NCBI RefSeq assembly: GCF_000479335.1 | Contig: NC_022584.1 | Location: 1,426,001-1,490,000, forward strand | Origin: Streptococcus ilei | Lineage (GTDB): Bacteria > Bacillota > Bacilli > Lactobacillales > Streptococcaceae | DNA length: 64,000 nt | Direction: 5' to 3' | Shown: piece by piece, positions 47,600 through 56,474 of the stretch | How the letters are laid out: the number at the start of each line of letters is the position of its first letter | Numbering within the stretch: the first letter of the stretch is position 1 | Made by a program: the position numbers and the translations under genes | The notes under the pieces: generated by a model | Told to the model about the DNA's origin: nothing | The model's database searches: none | What the model saw: only the letters and a program-made list of their open reading frames with translations

Positions 47600-48850
47600 T
47601 TATTTCATTTTTGGAAACCATTGCTGATCCAAGAAACCTGAGAAAATCAGGAAGGACAGCATAACGGTATTGAAAGTAATAAAGATACCAAGAGCCTGGG
47701 TCCAGCGATTGTCTGGTAGGGGCTCCAGTCCTTTTGCCTTGCGTTCTTTATTGATTGTCTTTTTCTTCCGCAACCAAGCGTCGTTGATTACAAGACCCAG
47801 ACCGTGGAAGAGACCATAGGCTACATAATACCAGGTAACCCCATGCCAAAAGCCCATGACCAACATGTTAATGATATAGGCAACGTTTGACGTTGTAATC
47901 CGACTCTGAAAGACCTTGTTGCGCATCAAAACCATGACTAGACGCATAAAGACAAAGTCCCGGAACCAGAAGGACAAACTCATGTGCCAACGATTCCAAA
48001 ATTCCTTTAAGTCACGTGACTTAAAAGGGAGATTAAAGTTGATTGGGCTCTTAATTCCCATCAAATTAGATGCCGCAAGGGCAAACATAGAATAGCCTGC
48101 AAAGTCAAAGAAGAGATCCAAACCAAAGACATACATGACCCCTAAGGTGCCTAGGTTAAAGATTCCCCCTTGAAGAAGGGCATAGGTCTTGACATGTCCT
48201 AGTAAGAGATGGCCAAAGATATGAGCTAGAATAAACTTATAGAGGAAGCCAAGCATGATATACTTGACGCTCTGCTCCAACATATCTAGAAGCTCATCTC
48301 GATCCGGAATCGTCAGATAATCTTCATTGAAGCGTTTGAAGCGGTCGATCGGCCCACTTGAAAAAGTCGGCATAAAGAGCAAGAAACGCAAGAATTCCCA
48401 GAGACTAAAGTCTTTGAGGGTTCCGTCTCGCATCTCGATAATCATGCCCACTGCTCGGAAGGTCAGATAAGAGATCCCAAGGAAGCCCATCCAAGACTGG
48501 GTGCCATCAATGGCTGGTTGCACCTTCACAAAAACCAAGGGCAAAACGACCAAGAAAGAGTGGAGGTAAAAGACCCACTTGTTGTCACGCTGGCTTCGAT
48601 AGAATTTATAGGAGTAGACCCAAAGGATTTGCCAAAAGAGGTAGAAAAGAACCGCATAGATTTGTTTCAAATCCGTCCCTGTCAGCATTAGAACAATAAA
48701 GGCGAGACTGACCAAGGCTTCATAGACTGGGAATCGCTTTTTAAAGAAGAGGCCAACAAAGATGGGCAATAAGGCCCCAATCAGATAAATAAAGTAGACC
48801 GGGGTCCCATAGGGTTCTAAATGAGGGAGCTGTTTCAAAAACTCGATCAT
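47600..48850 (-). CDS. dltB: D-alanine O-acyltransferase DltB (MBOAT)
   Basis: 416-residue polytopic membrane protein of the MBOAT family that moves D-alanine across the membrane with DltC as donor. It has about eleven hydrophobic segments, the [21 protein letters not shown] block and the catalytic histidine in [19 protein letters not shown]. The start overlaps the dltA stop by 4 bp. Confidence 0.96.
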   Translation of the reverse strand: MIEFLKQLPHLEPYGTPVYFIYLIGALLPIFVGLFFKKRFPVYEALVSLAFIVLMLTGTDLKQIYAVLFYLFWQILWVYSYKFYRSQRDNKWVFYLHSFLVVLPLVFVKVQPAIDGTQSWMGFLGISYLTFRAVGMIIEMRDGTLKDFSLWEFLRFLLFMPTFSSGPIDRFKRFNEDYLTIPDRDELLDMLEQSVKYIMLGFLYKFILAHIFGHLLLGHVKTYALLQGGIFNLGTLGVMYVFGLDLFFDFAGYSMFALAASNLMGIKSPINFNLPFKSRDLKEFWNRWHMSLSFWFRDFVFMRLVMVLMRNKVFQSRITTSNVAYIINMLVMGFWHGVTWYYVAYGLFHGLGLVINDAWLRKKKTINKERKAKGLEPLPDNRWTQALGIFITFNTVMLSFLIFSGFLDQQWFPKMK

Positions 48851-50397
48851 CGGTTGTTAACCTCACTAATCAACCCTTTGATGTCGATTTTCCCGTTTGG
48901 AGTTAGCGGTAAACTATCACGGTAAAGGAATTTTGAAGGCATCATATAAGACATCATGATGTGTTCCAAATCTTCCTTGATGGCTTTCGTAATATCAATC
49001 TCGCGTTCAAATTGCTCTTTGACGCCATCTTTTAAGATGACATAGGCCAAGAGATTTTGAACCTTATGATCTTTGTTGTAGCGTGGCACTGCAACAGCCG
49101 AGTCGATGTACTGAGATTTGTTCAAGTTTTGAGAAACATCTTCTAGCTCAATACGATAGCCGTTAAACTTGATCTGGAAGTCCATCCGACCACCATAGAG
49201 AAGAAGACCTTCATCTGTCATGGTACCAACATCTCCCGTATGGTAGGCTGGAAGTCCTTCAAATTCGAAGAAGGCTTCTGCTGTTTTCTCTGGATTATTC
49301 ATATAACCTTTTGAAACAGCCGGTCCAGACACGATGATCTCTCCTTGCTCTCCATTTGGCAATTTGTTTCCTTCCTCATCAATAATGAAGGTTGGAGAAT
49401 CTTCTTTAGTATAACCAATTGGCAAGCGTTTAAGAGTCGCTAGCATTTCATCTGTGATAGCAACTGCCGACAAAGCTACCGTCGCTTCCGTTGGTCCATA
49501 AGCATTGATAATCCGAGCATTTGGGAAACGCTCGCGCAGTTTTTGAGCCGTTTTAACCGTTAACTCTTCCCCATCAAAGTAGAAATGGGTAATGCCTGGC
49601 ATCTTTTCAGCATTGAAATCTTCAGACAACATGGCCATATCTGCAAAAGATGGCGTTGAAGTCCAGATAGCAATCGGAAGAGAAAAGATGGTCGCAAAGA
49701 GTTGTTTAAAGTCTTGAGTAATGGCTGATGGAAGGGCAAAAAGGGTCCCTCCAAGAGCTAAGGTCGGTGCCCAGTACATGACAGACAAATCAAAGGAATA
49801 AGGTGGTTGGGCCAACATTTGCGGACGCTCTGGCGTCGCAAATTCCTTGTCTGTAATCATCCAGTTGGTGAAGCTGAGCAAGTTGTCGTGTGAAATTTGC
49901 ACCCCTTTTGGTTTTCCAGTTGTCCCCGAGGTAAAGATGATGTAGTAGTTATCATCCCCCTTGACCGGATGTTGCAAGTCATACATATTCTGAGCCGCAT
50001 AAGCTTCACGCACTTGCTCCAAGGACATGACTGGAGCAGCTGGATTTTCAATTGGAAACTCATTGATGGCGATAATTAAGCTTGGATCAGCCACTTCAAC
50101 AATAGCAGACACGCGCTCCAAGGCAGAGTGGCTGTCAATTGGGATATAGGCGTGGCCAGACTTGGTCAGGGCCACAAAGGTTGCCAACATTTCATATTCT
50201 TGTCCACCAAAGACCACAACAGGTGACTTTTCAGGAAGTCCCATTTGGTCAATGTGGGCCGCTAAGCTATCTGAATCAGCCTTCAATTGGCCATAGGTAT
50301 GCTCTTCTCCAAGGACATTGTAGACAGGATAGTCTGGTTGTAGTTGGGCGTAACGTTCAATCGCCTCAATCATATCAGTAATTGGTTGGTTTGACAC
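48847..50397 (-). CDS. dltA: D-alanine-D-alanyl carrier protein ligase DltA
   Basis: Adenylates D-alanine and loads it onto DltC in the cytoplasm. 516 residues of the ANL superfamily: P-loop-like [10 protein letters not shown] (about 152-161), [11 protein letters not shown] near 298, YHTGD near 381, and the C-terminal catalytic lysine in TPNGKID. The start codon is GTG at 50397, set by the AAAGGAG site that overlaps the dltX stop. Confidence 0.96.
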   Translation of the reverse strand: MSNQPITDMIEAIERYAQLQPDYPVYNVLGEEHTYGQLKADSDSLAAHIDQMGLPEKSPVVVFGGQEYEMLATFVALTKSGHAYIPIDSHSALERVSAIVEVADPSLIIAINEFPIENPAAPVMSLEQVREAYAAQNMYDLQHPVKGDDNYYIIFTSGTTGKPKGVQISHDNLLSFTNWMITDKEFATPERPQMLAQPPYSFDLSVMYWAPTLALGGTLFALPSAITQDFKQLFATIFSLPIAIWTSTPSFADMAMLSEDFNAEKMPGITHFYFDGEELTVKTAQKLRERFPNARIINAYGPTEATVALSAVAITDEMLATLKRLPIGYTKEDSPTFIIDEEGNKLPNGEQGEIIVSGPAVSKGYMNNPEKTAEAFFEFEGLPAYHTGDVGTMTDEGLLLYGGRMDFQIKFNGYRIELEDVSQNLNKSQYIDSAVAVPRYNKDHKVQNLLAYVILKDGVKEQFEREIDITKAIKEDLEHIMMSYMMPSKFLYRDSLPLTPNGKIDIKGLISEVNNR

Positions 50398-50411
50398 GGT
50401 AGGGATCTCCT

Positions 50412-50540
50412 TTAGAATTCATTGTAAATAAAGCCACCTTGACCTTGACCAAGGTAACTAAAGAAATAGAGTAGGGCTAAGAAAATAGCGAAATACAAGA
50501 TTGTTTGCCCTATAAATTTATAAAGTGTTTTATGTTTCAT
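50412..50540 (-). CDS. dltX: DltX membrane peptide
   Basis: A 42-residue gene before dltA. Begins [12 protein letters not shown], one transmembrane helix (about 13-30), and ends in the DltX C-terminal motif GGFIYNEF, which in related systems participates in D-alanine transfer to teichoic acid. Its stop codon overlaps the ribosome-binding region of dltA, so it is the first gene of dltXABCD. Confidence 0.9.
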   Translation of the reverse strand: MKHKTLYKFIGQTILYFAIFLALLYFFSYLGQGQGGFIYNEF

Positions 50541-50573
50541 CTTTTTCACTCTTCATTTTGATTATCACTGACT

Positions 50574-50582
50574 ATTTTACCA
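50574..50582 (-). promoter_or_regulatory. Candidate extended -10 promoter of dltXABCD
   Basis: The minus strand reads TGGTAAAAT, 33 nt before dltX. The -35 region (TTTGACTG-like) is spaced poorly, which would fit an activated promoter. Confidence 0.5.
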
Positions 50583-50713
50583 TTTTTTGTTCAGTCAAAG
50601 CAATCCAAACACAAGGAAAAAATACTAGAAAACGTTACCATAAGAGACAATTGAGATCTGCCCTTAAATTGATTGCTTTTCTGATTTAAGTCAACCATCA
50701 TCTAATCTAAGCC

Positions 50714-51979
50714 TTATTTTGCCGTTCCGCGACTCTGACGAATCAATTCCAAACACTTGTCTACTTCTACGTCTCTTTCAAAATGAGCTGGAGTCCAGGG
50801 AATTTCTATATCCGGTTCAACACCTTTATCCGTCATTCCTCTACCTTGATCTACGCTTAGACAGCGAGAAGTAGGAAACATCAATCGATAATCACCATAA
50901 TCAACGGTACAACAATTGGAATAGTCTAAAATTCCGAGAGTTGGTCTACCTACCACCGTTACCTTCTTAAACTGCTTCATCATCTGGACAAAATTGTCCC
51001 CAGATGAAGCACAATAGATATCTGATAAGATAAAGATCTGTTCGGGATATTGGCCGCCTCTAACCTCTGGGAAGAATTCCTCGTTTTCTTGCTGGTACAG
51101 CACATAGCCTTTGCCCCGATAGCGGAGTAGATCCTCTTTCATCTCTTCAAGGAGTTTAATTGTTTCGGAACTAATCTCTTCCTGTTGCATCCAGTCCTCA
51201 AAATCCTTCAAGCGTAAGTCGACATTGCGTTCCGTGTAGAGAATTTCCATGCCATCATCATCCCAGTCAAGCGAATCATAGCCCTGACCCTTCTCTAAGC
51301 CTAGATGTAATAGAGGGAAATATAAAGAATCTGTCCCTCCACCGTTCTGTCGGACATCAATGAGAAGGAACTTGACTTCCGTCATCATCGGTAAACACTC
51401 TTGGTATAAGCGACTAATAGCTCCTTCATCCATAAAGTTATCCAGACAAAGATAAAGAATCTCATCGTCTAACCGTTTCCAAAAAATCTGATCTTGGATC
51501 GGCTCTCGACTGGGCGCTACTTCAATGGTCTTTTCTACCCCTTCTCGAAGCAGGGTGACTCTTTTGGACTGAGAGACCAAATCCGCCCATTCTCGGTAGT
51601 GTCTTTCGGGGGTCTTACTTATAAAATAGTCCTTATGAAGAGACGCCACCTGCTCCAAGTCACTTCCATCCAGACCTAGGATCTGATCCCCTGCCTGGAG
51701 ACCAGTGTCTGCATGCGCCTTTTCAACATAAAGTTGATGGTCCATTACACGTAAGAGAAAGCCTTTCTGACCAGCTTTTTTATTCTGAAAGGAGATGTGC
51801 CCAATAATACCAAAACTGGCTAGGTAGGACCTGACTTGATAAAGAAAGGCATCATCCGCCATATCATCTGTTATTTTTTCCCGAAAAGGCTCTGGATCAC
51901 ATCCTTTTCGATCTTTGATAGTAGATGAATCGTGAGTCATAATGGAGACGATATCTTCAAAAATAGCTCTCTTTCTCAT
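50714..51979 (-). CDS. S41 family peptidase
   Basis: 421 residues without signal peptide, so apparently cytoplasmic. A PDZ-like segment (HADTGLQAGDQILGLDGSDLEQVASL, about 90-115) precedes the tail-specific protease domain: LLIDVRQNGGGTDSLYFPLL, then YCASSGDNFVQMMKQFKKV, where the serine is the likely nucleophile, and VVGRPTLGILDYSNC. The C-terminus VEPDIEIPWTPAHFE is standard for S41. The substrate is unknown. A 258-bp gap with two hairpins separates it from the divergent lipoprotein gene. Confidence 0.85.
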   Translation of the reverse strand: MRKRAIFEDIVSIMTHDSSTIKDRKGCDPEPFREKITDDMADDAFLYQVRSYLASFGIIGHISFQNKKAGQKGFLLRVMDHQLYVEKAHADTGLQAGDQILGLDGSDLEQVASLHKDYFISKTPERHYREWADLVSQSKRVTLLREGVEKTIEVAPSREPIQDQIFWKRLDDEILYLCLDNFMDEGAISRLYQECLPMMTEVKFLLIDVRQNGGGTDSLYFPLLHLGLEKGQGYDSLDWDDDGMEILYTERNVDLRLKDFEDWMQQEEISSETIKLLEEMKEDLLRYRGKGYVLYQQENEEFFPEVRGGQYPEQIFILSDIYCASSGDNFVQMMKQFKKVTVVGRPTLGILDYSNCCTVDYGDYRLMFPTSRCLSVDQGRGMTDKGVEPDIEIPWTPAHFERDVEVDKCLELIRQSRGTAK

Positions 51980-52048
51980 GCAAGACTCCTTAATTTTTTT
52001 AGAAACAGTATACCACTTTTCCTTAAAAAGTTCTTAAACCCCTAAAAA

Positions 52049-52074
52049 GAGGCTGGGACAAAAGTCCTAGCCTC
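52049..52074. repeat. GAGGCTGGGAC/GTCCTAGCCTC hairpin, relative of the structured repeat
   Basis: GAGGCTGGGAC AAAA GTCCTAGCCTC matches the left end of copy B (24144-24170) with one substitution that keeps pairing (G-T). Here it lies upstream of two divergent genes, where no terminator is needed. Confidence 0.65.
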
Positions 52075-52111
52075 CTCGCTTCAAATAAGATCACAACGAG
52101 CTATCCCTTAC

Positions 52112-52170
52112 AGGAGAGAAAGATTGTATGAAATAAATACCTACTTCATACAGCTTCTCTCCTATTTTTT
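52112..52170 (+). terminator. Orphan terminator-like hairpin
   Basis: AGGAGAGAA...TGTATGAA (12-nt loop) TTCATACA...TTCTCTCCT followed by ATTTTTT on the plus strand. No plus-strand gene lies upstream, so it could end a small RNA or act in the leader of the gene at 52238. Confidence 0.6.
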
Positions 52171-52237
52171 CGTGCTTTTCGAGCTTTTATAGTGTACAAT
52201 AGAAGAAATGACGCTCTATGATTAGAAAGGGATTTAT

Positions 52238-52906
52238 ATGATGTCTAAAAAAATCACTCTCCTTGCAACTCTCTTTTTGAGTCTTTTCTTCTTGACAGCC
52301 TGTATGTCTGATTTTCAATCATATTTCAAACCGGAAGAAACAAGCACTCGTCCCTCCTCTAAAAAACAAGAGAAAAGTGAAAAAGAAGCCTCATCTTCTA
52401 AAAAATCATCTAAAACTAGCTCTTCGAACAAAGAAAAGAAAGAGTCTAAGACAAAAACCAGCTCAAGCAAAAAAATGGAGGTGTTCCCTGCCAATGCTAG
52501 CGAAGCCCCCAAGGACAAGATCTATGCAACTGGTGATTCTGTCGTTTACTATAAAAAATATGACGGTGGATTAAAAGTGCATACACCTGATTTCGAAGGC
52601 TATACAACAAAAATAGTCAAAAAAATTCTTGGTAAACCTGAAAAAACCCATGTTGATTCAAATTATATGCTCGAGACCTTTTCAGAAAAGGAAAAAGAAA
52701 ACCTTGTTAATCTCTATCAAGAGGGCCTTTTAACTGACGAGCAACTCCATGCTTTTTGGGCTGGTGTAGTCGATCTAGCTCAAACGGCTCAATTAGAGCA
52801 AACTTTTACAGTCTTTACCTACAAAGAAGGACAAGTTCAACTTGTCTTTAAGGGTGATAACCTTGTCTATGTTACTCCAGATCCTGAAGTGCTTTATTTT
52901 AACTAA
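52238..52906 (+). CDS. Ser/Lys-rich lipoprotein, function unknown
   Basis: 222 residues. Signal peptide with lipobox LTAC (Cys near 22), a low-complexity linker of Lys, Ser and Glu (about 35-85), then a soluble domain of about 135 residues with GDSVVYYKKYDGGLKVHTPDFEG and VFTYKEGQVQLVFKGDNLVYVTPD. AAAGGGA ribosome-binding site; two adjacent ATGs are possible starts (52238, 52241). The domain resembles a streptococcal DUF (possibly DUF4947); I am not sure of the name. Confidence 0.75.
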   Translation: MMSKKITLLATLFLSLFFLTACMSDFQSYFKPEETSTRPSSKKQEKSEKEASSSKKSSKTSSSNKEKKESKTKTSSSKKMEVFPANASEAPKDKIYATGDSVVYYKKYDGGLKVHTPDFEGYTTKIVKKILGKPEKTHVDSNYMLETFSEKEKENLVNLYQEGLLTDEQLHAFWAGVVDLAQTAQLEQTFTVFTYKEGQVQLVFKGDNLVYVTPDPEVLYFN

Positions 52907-52909
52907 GAA

Positions 52910-52945
52910 AAATCCCCTTTCTCTTCAGAGAAGGGGATTTGTTTC
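52910..52945. terminator. Terminator between the lipoprotein and pip-like genes
   Basis: AAATCCCCTTTCTC TTCA GAGAAGGGGATTT, followed by GTTTC on the plus strand. It lies between convergent genes. Confidence 0.8.
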
Positions 52946-52970
52946 ACATGAAACTATGGATAGAGTAAGT

Positions 52971-55766
52971 TTAGTCTTCTTCCATCTTTTGAGGTTGATA
53001 GGCCAGCATTCCTAAACCAATACACAGTAGCAAAACCAGGGTAAGGAAGGTGACTTGCCCACCTATCTGACCAGACAAGGAAATGGTTTCCCTTAGTCCC
53101 GATACGGTATAGCTCATCGGCAACAGCGGATGAATGGTTTGGAAGAAACGATTGGTGAGGGCAAGCGGATAAGTTCCTGCACTAGAAGCCAGTTGAAGGA
53201 GCAAGAGAATCAAAGAGATAAAAGCTCCTACCTTGTTGTTCCATGTCGTTAAGGCCGTCACCATGGACATGAAGGTCGCACTTCCTAGCACACAGAGGAA
53301 AAGAGTCAAAGCTTCATGGTTTGCTGCCATCCCTAGCAGATGAACAGCTCCGTAGACCAGGACACCAGCCAAGACAGCAATTATCCCGTTCACTTCCAAT
53401 CTCGATTTCAGCCAAGCCCAACGACTTTCTGGATGACGCCCAGATGGCAATTTGGCAAAAATCATATTGGTAGAAAGAGCAGCGACGAAAAGGGCAACTG
53501 ATATCATATAAGGTGCCATTCCCACTCCATTCACTGAAACATTATCATGGTCTGTCTTTGAAAGGGTAATTGGATCTGACAATACGCTGGCATTTTCTTT
53601 TTTAGTGCTAGCGCTATTTAATTGGTCCTTAGCCGAACTTAAGCCTTGACTGAGATTCTGACTACCTGCTTGGAGATCCCCCAAGCCCCCGACAAGAACT
53701 TGGCCTCCTGTCGCTAATTGACCAGAGCCATCAGCTATTTTACTTGCACCATCCGCCAATTGATGAGAACCTGATAGTAACTGAGCTGATTTATCCGATA
53801 ACTGATCGACTCCTGATACGAGTTGATCAACACCGCTAGCTAAAACTGGTGTTTGAGTGTTTAATTGACCAATCCCACTGGCCAGTTGTCCAGCACCTGT
53901 TGTTAATTCGCTAGACTTACTAGTCAATTGGTTGGCCCCTGAAACTAATTGGTCCATTCCCATAATCAGAGTTGGCATCTTTCCATTTAGTTCTCCCAAT
54001 CCTGTTGCTAGTTGACTGCTTCCAGATACCAAATCCGCAGATTTCTGCTCCAGTTGACTGGTCCCCGCACTCAATTGACTAGCGCCTGCTATCAAGGTGC
54101 TACTATTATCATTAAGCTGACTAGCTCCGCCAGCTAACTGATCTACCCCTGTCGTATAGAGTTGCACTCCTTGGTTGAGAGTTTGGCTAGCTGGTAGAAG
54201 TTGCTCTGTCACTGCTGTCTGCACGGAGCTCAAGCTAGTTGAAAGAGTATTCAAGGTAGACGAAGCTGTTGGCAAGATCTGATTAGCACTTTCTTTTACT
54301 TTGGCCAAAGGACTCTCGGTCGTTAAGCCTTCTTGCAAACCTTGAACGGTAGTTAAAATCGCTTGAGCAGCAGTCTCCGTCGTACTTGAAGTAGCAGACA
54401 CAGCAACCGTCAGTTCTGCCTGTTGTTCGGCTGTCATCGATTGATAGGCAGCAGTAGCTTGAAGATTGGCTAGTACTGAATTGCGGTCAGCCTGTGCTGC
54501 AGCTGAAATCCCTTGAGCAGAGGTGGCAATGGTTGCCAATGCTGTGCTGAGTTGACTAGTATCTCCGCTCGTGTTCTGAATAGCTTCATTTAATCGGGTG
54601 AGGCCTGCTGTTAATTGGGCAAGCTGCTCTTGTTGATTTGGTGACGGAGAAAGTTGTGTAGATAAGGTTTGAATTCCTGTTTCTAACTGAGACACTCCAT
54701 TTCTCAATGCTTCCGATTGACCACTTAATTGACTAGCTCCACCACTGAGAGTAGCAAGCCCTGTGCTATAGTTTGTTAGACCATTCGTCAAATTGCTAGC
54801 ACCAACATTCAACTGACTGACTCCTTTTGTGTAGGTATCCAGTCCTGTTGTGAGAGTGTTCATTCCTGTATGCAATTGGCCAATTCCAGAGGCTAACTGA
54901 GGCGTTTGACTAGCCATTTGGTTCAAACCATCTCCAAGTTGTCCAACACCAGACGTATAGGCCGTCAGTCCACTACTAAAGGAGGTAAAACCATTATGAA
55001 GTTGCCCAACTCCCGATACGAGGGTCGGAACTTTCTCCTTCATTTGGTGAAGACCTGTCGCTAATTGACCAACTCCACTGGTGTAGGCCAAGAGTCCTGT
55101 GCTAAGAGTCTGTGCCCCATTTGAGAAAGACAGACTCGAATTGGACAAGGTTGTCAAATGGTCTGTCAGGGTTTGCCCACCCTCTTTTAACTGACCAGCA
55201 CCGGTTGCCAGCTTTTGACTTCCTTCAGCTGCTGTTCCCATTCCTGTCTTCAAGCTTCCCATCTTTTCAAAAAGAGCGTTGGTATAGGTTTTGGTAACAT
55301 TACTAGCAACGGTTTGCTGAATTTTTATCATGGCTGAATCACTCATTTTACCAGCAATAAAGCTATGGCCACTAGATGTTTGGTAGGCAATGGTCATTTG
55401 TTCGGGATGATTGCTTAAGATAGAAGCTGCTTTAGCGGATAGATCTTGGGGCAAGGTCACCACCATATAATAATCACCCTTTTTCAGTCCTTCTTTAGCT
55501 GCTGTTTCATCTACAATATGAAAATCCAGGGCATCACTCTTCTCAAAATTGGACACCATGTCTTTTCCAATTGTCAATTCTTGTTCTTGATAACGAGCTG
55601 GCTGATCTTGATTGACAACTGCTACCGGCAAGTTCGAAACCTTGCCATAAGGATCCCACATAGAAGATAGAAAGATCACATTATAGAGAGCTGGGATCAA
55701 AGCAACCCCTATCATCACAACGATAACGGTCGGTTTCCTAAAAATCGCTTTCCATTCTTTAAACAT
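52971..55766 (-). CDS. YhgE/Pip domain membrane protein
   Basis: 931 residues from the ATG at 55766 (MFKEWKAIFRKPTVI), which has an AAGGAG site 7 nt upstream. An N-terminal helix (about 15-35) and a YhgE/Pip extracellular domain are followed by a very long region (about 190-720) of short repeats of the type L(x)2G(x)2QL(x)2G. Five or six C-terminal helices form an ABC-2-like membrane part. Related proteins are phage receptors in lactococci and part of type VII-like loci elsewhere. Expression is probably set by the divergent TetR-type regulator. Confidence 0.88.
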   Translation of the reverse strand: MFKEWKAIFRKPTVIVVMIGVALIPALYNVIFLSSMWDPYGKVSNLPVAVVNQDQPARYQEQELTIGKDMVSNFEKSDALDFHIVDETAAKEGLKKGDYYMVVTLPQDLSAKAASILSNHPEQMTIAYQTSSGHSFIAGKMSDSAMIKIQQTVASNVTKTYTNALFEKMGSLKTGMGTAAEGSQKLATGAGQLKEGGQTLTDHLTTLSNSSLSFSNGAQTLSTGLLAYTSGVGQLATGLHQMKEKVPTLVSGVGQLHNGFTSFSSGLTAYTSGVGQLGDGLNQMASQTPQLASGIGQLHTGMNTLTTGLDTYTKGVSQLNVGASNLTNGLTNYSTGLATLSGGASQLSGQSEALRNGVSQLETGIQTLSTQLSPSPNQQEQLAQLTAGLTRLNEAIQNTSGDTSQLSTALATIATSAQGISAAAQADRNSVLANLQATAAYQSMTAEQQAELTVAVSATSSTTETAAQAILTTVQGLQEGLTTESPLAKVKESANQILPTASSTLNTLSTSLSSVQTAVTEQLLPASQTLNQGVQLYTTGVDQLAGGASQLNDNSSTLIAGASQLSAGTSQLEQKSADLVSGSSQLATGLGELNGKMPTLIMGMDQLVSGANQLTSKSSELTTGAGQLASGIGQLNTQTPVLASGVDQLVSGVDQLSDKSAQLLSGSHQLADGASKIADGSGQLATGGQVLVGGLGDLQAGSQNLSQGLSSAKDQLNSASTKKENASVLSDPITLSKTDHDNVSVNGVGMAPYMISVALFVAALSTNMIFAKLPSGRHPESRWAWLKSRLEVNGIIAVLAGVLVYGAVHLLGMAANHEALTLFLCVLGSATFMSMVTALTTWNNKVGAFISLILLLLQLASSAGTYPLALTNRFFQTIHPLLPMSYTVSGLRETISLSGQIGGQVTFLTLVLLLCIGLGMLAYQPQKMEED

Positions 55767-55780
55767 TTTTTGTCTCCTTT

Positions 55781-55794
55781 TTATACACACTGTC
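55781..55794. promoter_or_regulatory. Candidate TetR operator 1
   Basis: TTATACACACTGTC lies just upstream of the pip-like gene. It is nearly the inverted form of GACACTGTGTATAA at 55861-55874 (one mismatch). Confidence 0.6.
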
Positions 55795-55813
55795 TAATTT
55801 TTTGATATAATTG

Positions 55814-55841
55814 ATTATACAGTTCTTTTGAAAAACCGCAA
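55814..55841 (-). promoter_or_regulatory. Promoter of the pip-like gene
   Basis: Minus-strand -35 TTGCGG (55836-55841), 16-nt spacer, -10 TATAAT (55814-55819). Operator 1 lies downstream of the start site. Confidence 0.65.
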
Positions 55842-55860
55842 GTTAAAAAAGCGATTTTTG

Positions 55861-55875
55861 GACACTGTGTATAAT
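55861..55875. promoter_or_regulatory. Candidate TetR operator 2 overlapping the regulator's own -10
   Basis: GACACTGTGTATAAT; its last six bases (55870-55875) are a perfect -10 for the plus-strand regulator gene, so binding would give autorepression. Confidence 0.6.
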
Positions 55876-55901
55876 TTTGTATATAAAAGAAAGGGACTAG
55901 A

Positions 55902-56438
55902 ATGGTTACCGAAAGCAACAAGAGAATAAAAACAAAACATATCATCCAGGAAGCCATGGTTGACCTGCTTCATAGAGAGTCCTTTGATGAGATTTCAACC
56001 GTTCAGTTGGCAAAAGAGGCTGGTATCAGCCGGAGTAGCTTCTATACCCACTACCGCGATAAGTATGATATGATCGAGCGCTACCAACAGGAATTTTTCC
56101 ACAAAGTTGAATACATCTTTGACAAACAAAAAGAAGATAAACACCAAGCCGTTACCGAAGTTTTCGAATTTCTCACCAAGGAGCCCCTCTTTGCTGTCCT
56201 TCTAACCGAGAATGGGACAAAAGAAATTCAATCCTTCTTACGGCATAAACTACAAGTTCTACTAGTCGATAGCTTGCAAGAGCGTTATGGCCATCGATCT
56301 TTGACAGAAATCGAAAGAGACTACAGTTCTGTCTACCTCACCAATGCCTTCTTTGGAGTCTGTCAAATGTGGGTTGCGCGAGGCCAAAAAGAAAGCCCGC
56401 AACAAATGGCTGACTTCCTATTAAAAATGCTGGAATAA
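55902..56438 (+). CDS. TetR/AcrR family transcriptional regulator
   Basis: 178 residues. N-terminal TetR helix-turn-helix (IQEAMVDLLHRESFDEISTVQLAKEAGISRSSFYTHYRDKYDMI, split here as residues 14-57) and a C-terminal ligand/dimer domain of the TetR_C_7-like type. Divergent from the pip-like gene, with an inverted pair of operator-like sites between them, so it most likely controls that gene and itself. Confidence 0.9.
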   Translation: MVTESNKRIKTKHIIQEAMVDLLHRESFDEISTVQLAKEAGISRSSFYTHYRDKYDMIERYQQEFFHKVEYIFDKQKEDKHQAVTEVFEFLTKEPLFAVLLTENGTKEIQSFLRHKLQVLLVDSLQERYGHRSLTEIERDYSSVYLTNAFFGVCQMWVARGQKESPQQMADFLLKMLE

Positions 56439-56462
56439 AAAAGAGACCTCGGTCTCTTTTTC
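56438..56462. terminator. Two-way terminator between tetR-type gene and comB
   Basis: AAAAAGAGACC TC GGTCTCTTTTT between convergent genes. Confidence 0.9.
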
Positions 56463-56474
56463 TATTATCCTTCT

